Virus record (IMG/VR): IMGVR_UViG_3300010883_000430
Coordinates: 1 to 25,019 of that record
Length of the DNA: 25,019 nt
Direction: 5' to 3' (one strand)
DNA from: a virus
Below, piece after piece: positions 23,007-25,019 of this stretch (position 1 is its first letter; each line of letters starts with the position of its first letter). Under the pieces are notes generated by a model. That model worked only from the letters and a program-made list of their open reading frames with translations, had not been told where the DNA came from and searched no databases. Both the position numbers and the translations under genes were made by a program.

Positions 23007-23089
23007 TGCGCTACATCGCTTTCGTACTCGCCATCGCAGTCATCGCAGTAGCGGGGCTCATCTTGTCACCAGCCACGCACGCAGGCTAG
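23006..23089 (+). CDS. 27-residue single-TM peptide
   Basis: TAATG overlap with the previous stop, and GAAGGAG (22992-22998) seven bases before the ATG. The peptide starts MRYIAFVLAIAVIAVAGLIL and ends in SPATHAG. It is one membrane helix with a single Arg at the N-terminus and a short outer tail, or a cleavable signal-like peptide. It ends the plus-strand operon, 18 bases before the terminator. The strong ribosome site supports translation; the function is unknown. Confidence 0.6.
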   Translation: MRYIAFVLAIAVIAVAGLILSPATHAG

Positions 23090-23107
23090 CGCCTGATCGA
23101 CAAAGAG

Positions 23108-23144
23108 AAAAGCCCCGGACCAATAAGGTTCGGGGCTTTTCTTC
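23108..23144. terminator. Bidirectional intrinsic terminator
   Basis: A 14-bp stem of 23108-23121 (AAAAGCCCCGGACC) with 23127-23140 (GGTTCGGGGCTTTT), one G-U pair and loop AATAA. A-run and T-run flank the stem, so it gives a U-run on both strands. It stops the plus-strand operon ending at 23089 and the minus-strand operon ending at 23157. Confidence 0.9.
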
Positions 23145-23156
23145 GCTCGGGTCAGG

Positions 23157-23525
23157 TCATTCGTTCGTCCTTGCTACTACCAGACAGCAGCACTTCGTCT
23201 CATTGACCAAGCACAACTGCCCCTTCCTGAACGGTCCCGGCGTGGCGTCGTGGTTGGGGTGAGCGTCGATGGTCTGGGCAAGCATCCTCAATTGAACCTC
23301 GCCCATCGTCTTGATGGCCGCGAGGTAGCCCAGGTGGTACGATCTCTCGGTTGCTAGGCTTGCTTCGGCCCCCCGGTACAGGCGGGCGTGCCTGTTTTGC
23401 AATGCGCCCATGTACTCAGCGGCACGCACGTACCCAAGGTGCCGGAACTCCATGCTCTGGAGCTCGGCGTATCGTGACCGGTCAACTACCATCTCGTTCT
23501 GTTCTAGGTATTCCTTTCGGCTCAT
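23157..23525 (-). CDS. Hypothetical protein, last gene of minus operon
   Basis: ATGA overlap with the upstream gene places the start at 23525 (GAAGG seven bases before), rather than the longer frame from 23567. The 122-residue product is helical, rich in Arg, Tyr, Met and Gln. It has two stretches of alike spacing (FRHLGYVRAAEYMGALQ and SYHLGYLAAIKTMGEVQ, about residues 26-42 and 61-77), which looks like an internal helical repeat. The end has a CCC triplet (near 113-115). No family recognised. Bases 23441-23463 recur in the upstream gene 24078-24590. Confidence 0.65.
   Translation of the reverse strand: MSRKEYLEQNEMVVDRSRYAELQSMEFRHLGYVRAAEYMGALQNRHARLYRGAEASLATERSYHLGYLAAIKTMGEVQLRMLAQTIDAHPNHDATPGPFRKGQLCLVNETKCCCLVVARTNE
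23441..23463 (-). repeat. Repeat block R3, source copy
   Basis: 23 bases identical to 24106-24128. Here the segment encodes LQSMEFR in the minus-strand gene; in the other copy it is read in a shifted frame. Confidence 0.9.
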
Positions 23526-23914
23526 TTGTTGCCTTCGCTGTAGTCCCAGTTCCAGGTAGCGATCCACGGGGTCTTCTTGTCGTCACGAGTGCCAACCTCA
23601 CTGTGGTTAGGTGGGAAAACCGCCGCCTCCTCGAAGTATGGGTCGCGCTGAACTGCCGATACCTTTGGCGGCGCTCCGGGGCACTCCCCCGAGTCATCGT
23701 AAGCCAGCCCGTAGCCATCGAGTGACTCAGCGAAGTCGATCACGAGGAAGCCCTCACACTCTGAGCACCGGGCCAGCCATGCAGCAGGTGCGGCATCATG
23801 CCACCCCTGTTCCATGACGTGACCGCGCTCGATAGCCTCATCGCGGAGCCCTGAGAACCTTATCATGGAGCTCGCCTCTGCGGCTATGGCTCGAGCCCCG
23901 TACGGGTTGTTCAT
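23522..23914 (-). CDS. Hypothetical protein with CxxC motif
   Basis: ATG at 23914 (AGAAAGGA eight bases upstream) in an ATGA overlap; the longer open frame reaching 24436 is rejected because it runs through two other genes. The 130-residue product has a helical N-terminus and ERGHVMEQGWHDAAPAAWLARC (29-50, a His/Trp-rich helix). ARCSEC (48-53) with a later GEC (near 76-78) follows, suggesting zinc binding. The C-terminus is acidic with several Trp residues. No family recognised. Bases 23790-23831 recur in permuted order at 24129-24170. Confidence 0.65.
   Translation of the reverse strand: MNNPYGARAIAAEASSMIRFSGLRDEAIERGHVMEQGWHDAAPAAWLARCSECEGFLVIDFAESLDGYGLAYDDSGECPGAPPKVSAVQRDPYFEEAAVFPPNHSEVGTRDDKKTPWIATWNWDYSEGNK
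23790..23831 (-). repeat. Repeat blocks R1 and R2, source copies
   Basis: R1 (23790-23815, 26 bases) and R2 (23816-23831, 16 bases) are adjacent here. Both recur exactly at 24145-24170 and 24129-24144, also adjacent but in the opposite order and in the same orientation. Confidence 0.9.
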
Positions 23915-24081
23915 CGGTTTGATCCTTTCTTCGCTCGCTTCACTATGGCGTTGAAGACGTGCTGCGTCCTGCGGTCGCCCTTCATCCTCCGCTCCTGGGC
24001 CTCGACGAGGCGCTTGCGCTCCCGGTCTGCGGCCCGCCGGCGCACCACCATTGCCTGATGCTCTCGCTCGCCGGGGTTCAT
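23911..24081 (-). CDS. 56-residue basic helical protein
   Basis: ATG at 24081 with GGAGGAG about five bases upstream, and ATGA overlaps at both ends. The product starts MNPGEREHQAMVVRRRAADR and continues as a single long Arg/Lys/Glu-rich helix to RAKKGSNR. Charge and length suggest a nucleic-acid- or protein-binding peptide. The strong ribosome site and double coupling support it as a real gene despite its small size. Confidence 0.65.
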   Translation of the reverse strand: MNPGEREHQAMVVRRRAADRERKRLVEAQERRMKGDRRTQHVFNAIVKRAKKGSNR

Positions 24082-24590
24082 TCTTTCTCCTCCGTGAACA
24101 TAAAGGCCGGAACTCCATGCTCTGGAGCGACGTGACCGCGCTCGGCGGCATCATGCCACCCCTGTTCCATTCGCAGCCGGCATCTTGTATCTCTACTATG
24201 CTCCGCGATATGCCCTGCCCGCCCGCGCAGTCGCAACAGTACATCGGACTCGGCATCGGACGCGACGTCATACAGGTCTGCGATAACCTTTTCGACCTCG
24301 AGCTGTATGAGTTCAACCTTTTCGACCTCGAGCTGTATGAGTTCGCGGCCCTCGTCATCTCGGCGGGCTCCCGTCGTGTATGCGCTGTATGGCAACAGGA
24401 TGCCAGCCACCCGGCCCCGCGCGTCGTCTGCGTCATCGGCCCTGATGTGAACCTCTACGAGGTACCCCTTGGGTTGTTCAGGCTCAGGCGCAGCCGACGC
24501 GCTCGACTTCGTCGATAGCAGCTCGTCTTGCATGGCTTGGTATGTCGCATAGCGGATGTTGTTCATGTTCTCAGTTTCCTCGGGTGTCAT
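24078..24590 (-). CDS. Hypothetical protein with duplicated and mosaic segments
   Basis: ATG at 24590 directly follows the upstream TAG; an ATG at 24566 with GAGGAA upstream is an alternative start (MNNIRYATYQ). The 170-residue product has a helical N-terminus and an Ala/Pro linker. A beta-like segment (about 42-70) follows, then ELIQLEVEKV repeated twice (about 83-102) from a 30-bp tandem duplication. The last about 30 residues are encoded largely by the mosaic 24106-24170: MEQGWHDAA and ERGHV come from the next-but-one gene in frame, and APEHGVPA comes from the last gene in another frame. The original C-terminus was therefore replaced or extended. Confidence 0.65.
   Translation of the reverse strand: MTPEETENMNNIRYATYQAMQDELLSTKSSASAAPEPEQPKGYLVEVHIRADDADDARGRVAGILLPYSAYTTGARRDDEGRELIQLEVEKVELIQLEVEKVIADLYDVASDAESDVLLRLRGRAGHIAEHSRDTRCRLRMEQGWHDAAERGHVAPEHGVPAFMFTEEKE
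24106..24170 (-). repeat. 65-bp mosaic of three copied blocks (R3-R2-R1)
   Basis: 24106-24128 equals 23441-23463 (23 bases), 24129-24144 equals 23816-23831 (16 bases) and 24145-24170 equals 23790-23815 (26 bases). The blocks join without a spare base. All are in the same orientation, but order differs from the source region. Confidence 0.9.
24285..24344 (-). repeat. Perfect 30-bp tandem duplication
   Basis: 24285-24314 and 24315-24344 are identical. The unit is a multiple of three and encodes ELIQLEVEKV twice in the minus-strand gene, so the frame is kept. Complete identity suggests a recent slippage or unequal crossover. Confidence 0.95.
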
Positions 24591-25019
24591 CTAGTATCCG
24601 CGCTCCCAGTTCGCTGTTTTGAGGGCGATATCCCCGATGGCATCGTCGCCAAGCTCGGCGATGATGAGGCTGGCCCGGCGCCAGACCGCAGCGCCATCAG
24701 CTACCTGCTCAGCGATAACGCCGACCAAGTCTTCGTCCAGGTGCTCGGGGCCTATCAGTTCCTGGATGCTGCCGTTGGCAGCAGTCGGCGGCTGCTCGGC
24801 GATGATGTCTTCGAGGGCGGTTTCCAGGATGCCGCGATAGTCGGGCTCGAAGATGTACAGGCCACATGAGTCACAGGCCATTCCGTGGGTCTCGGTGGCG
24901 TCCACCGAGTGCAGGGGCGAGGCCTTCGTGACTTCGCCACCATCGCCGACGACTGCGAATGTGTGGCCAGTGCTGTTATACAGCACCTCGCCAGCACACT
25001 TGTCATCGTTGTGAACTAC
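24591..25019 (-). CDS. Zinc-ribbon-like protein (partial at right edge)
   Basis: The frame is open to the right edge; a GTG at 24986 is the first in-window start, but upstream codons (VVHNDDKCAGE) look coding, so the gene very likely begins outside. The visible 142 residues contain KCAGEVLYN, then HSVDATETHGMACDSCG, giving cysteines and histidines for a zinc ribbon. An acidic helical domain with ALEDIIAEQ and LVGVIAEQ-type helices follows. No family recognised. It heads the minus-strand operon seen here; its promoter is beyond the window. Confidence 0.6.
   Translation of the reverse strand, partial: VVHNDDKCAGEVLYNSTGHTFAVVGDGGEVTKASPLHSVDATETHGMACDSCGLYIFEPDYRGILETALEDIIAEQPPTAANGSIQELIGPEHLDEDLVGVIAEQVADGAAVWRRASLIIAELGDDAIGDIALKTANWERGY

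Noticed and set aside
23441-24170. Diversity-generating retroelement or CRISPR-like array as the reason for the repeats
   Set aside because: No reverse transcriptase is in the window, the repeats are exact without adenine-biased changes, and they are not regularly spaced.
23522-24436. A 304-residue open frame on the minus strand
   Set aside because: Only its last 130 codons (from 23914) have a ribosome site and fit the ATGA-linked operon; the rest passes through the 23911-24081 and 24078-24590 genes in another frame and is Arg/Ser-rich shadow sequence.

Overview
The window reads as part of the genome of a tailed dsDNA bacteriophage. It is densely coded with many 1-4 nt stop/start overlaps, moderately high in GC by eye, and frequently uses GTG or TTG starts. 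It holds a virion structural module, a lysis-like module and a replication/recombination module. The zinc-ribbon proteins, SSB, endonuclease VII and C39-like lysin candidate would fit an actinobacterial phage, but the host is an inference; no tRNA, rRNA, integrase or host gene was seen.

Layout. 1-5475 (+) is the C-terminal part of a giant virion protein whose frame is open to the left edge. It is followed by scaffold (5520-6098), an N4-gp56-type major capsid protein (6129-7061), a head accessory protein (7080-7589) and a connector/adaptor (7680-8327). Two coupled tail-tip proteins (Dit-like 8327-9346, hub/Tal-like 9346-11172), a beta-rich fibre or receptor-binding candidate (11169-12254) and a one-TM coiled-coil holin-like protein (12258-12554) come next. 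No tape-measure, major tail or tail-terminator gene is present between connector and Dit-like protein. Together with the giant protein this suggests a short-tailed or otherwise unusual particle in which the giant protein is internal and ejected with the DNA.

12555-12809 is a regulatory gap with an extended -10 candidate, a UUCG-capped hairpin and a sequence matching the T7 promoter consensus at 18 of 23 positions. 12810-15812 carries a Myb/SANT-metallophosphoesterase fusion, an Nmad1/DUF1599 protein, a zinc-binding gene pair that looks frameshifted, a two-TM holin candidate and a C39-like cysteine peptidase (endolysin candidate). It ends in a strong terminator (15826-15856), followed at once by a good sigma70-type promoter (15873-15902) and a long leader.

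16069-21206 (+) is the DNA module: Cas4/RecB-like exonuclease, Rad52-like annealing protein, DnaB helicase, a 17-codon micro-ORF coupled to an HExxH metallopeptidase, endonuclease VII, SSB and a small AEP primase. No DNA polymerase is in the window. 21164-23089 is a chain of small, heavily overlapping genes (helical protein, 47-aa TM protein, NrdR-like zinc ribbon, exported protein, 27-aa TM peptide). A symmetrical bidirectional terminator (23108-23144) separates this from a converging minus-strand operon of five small genes (23157 to the right edge). In that operon a 65-bp stretch is a seamless mosaic of three blocks copied from two neighbouring genes, and a perfect 30-bp tandem duplication lies nearby.
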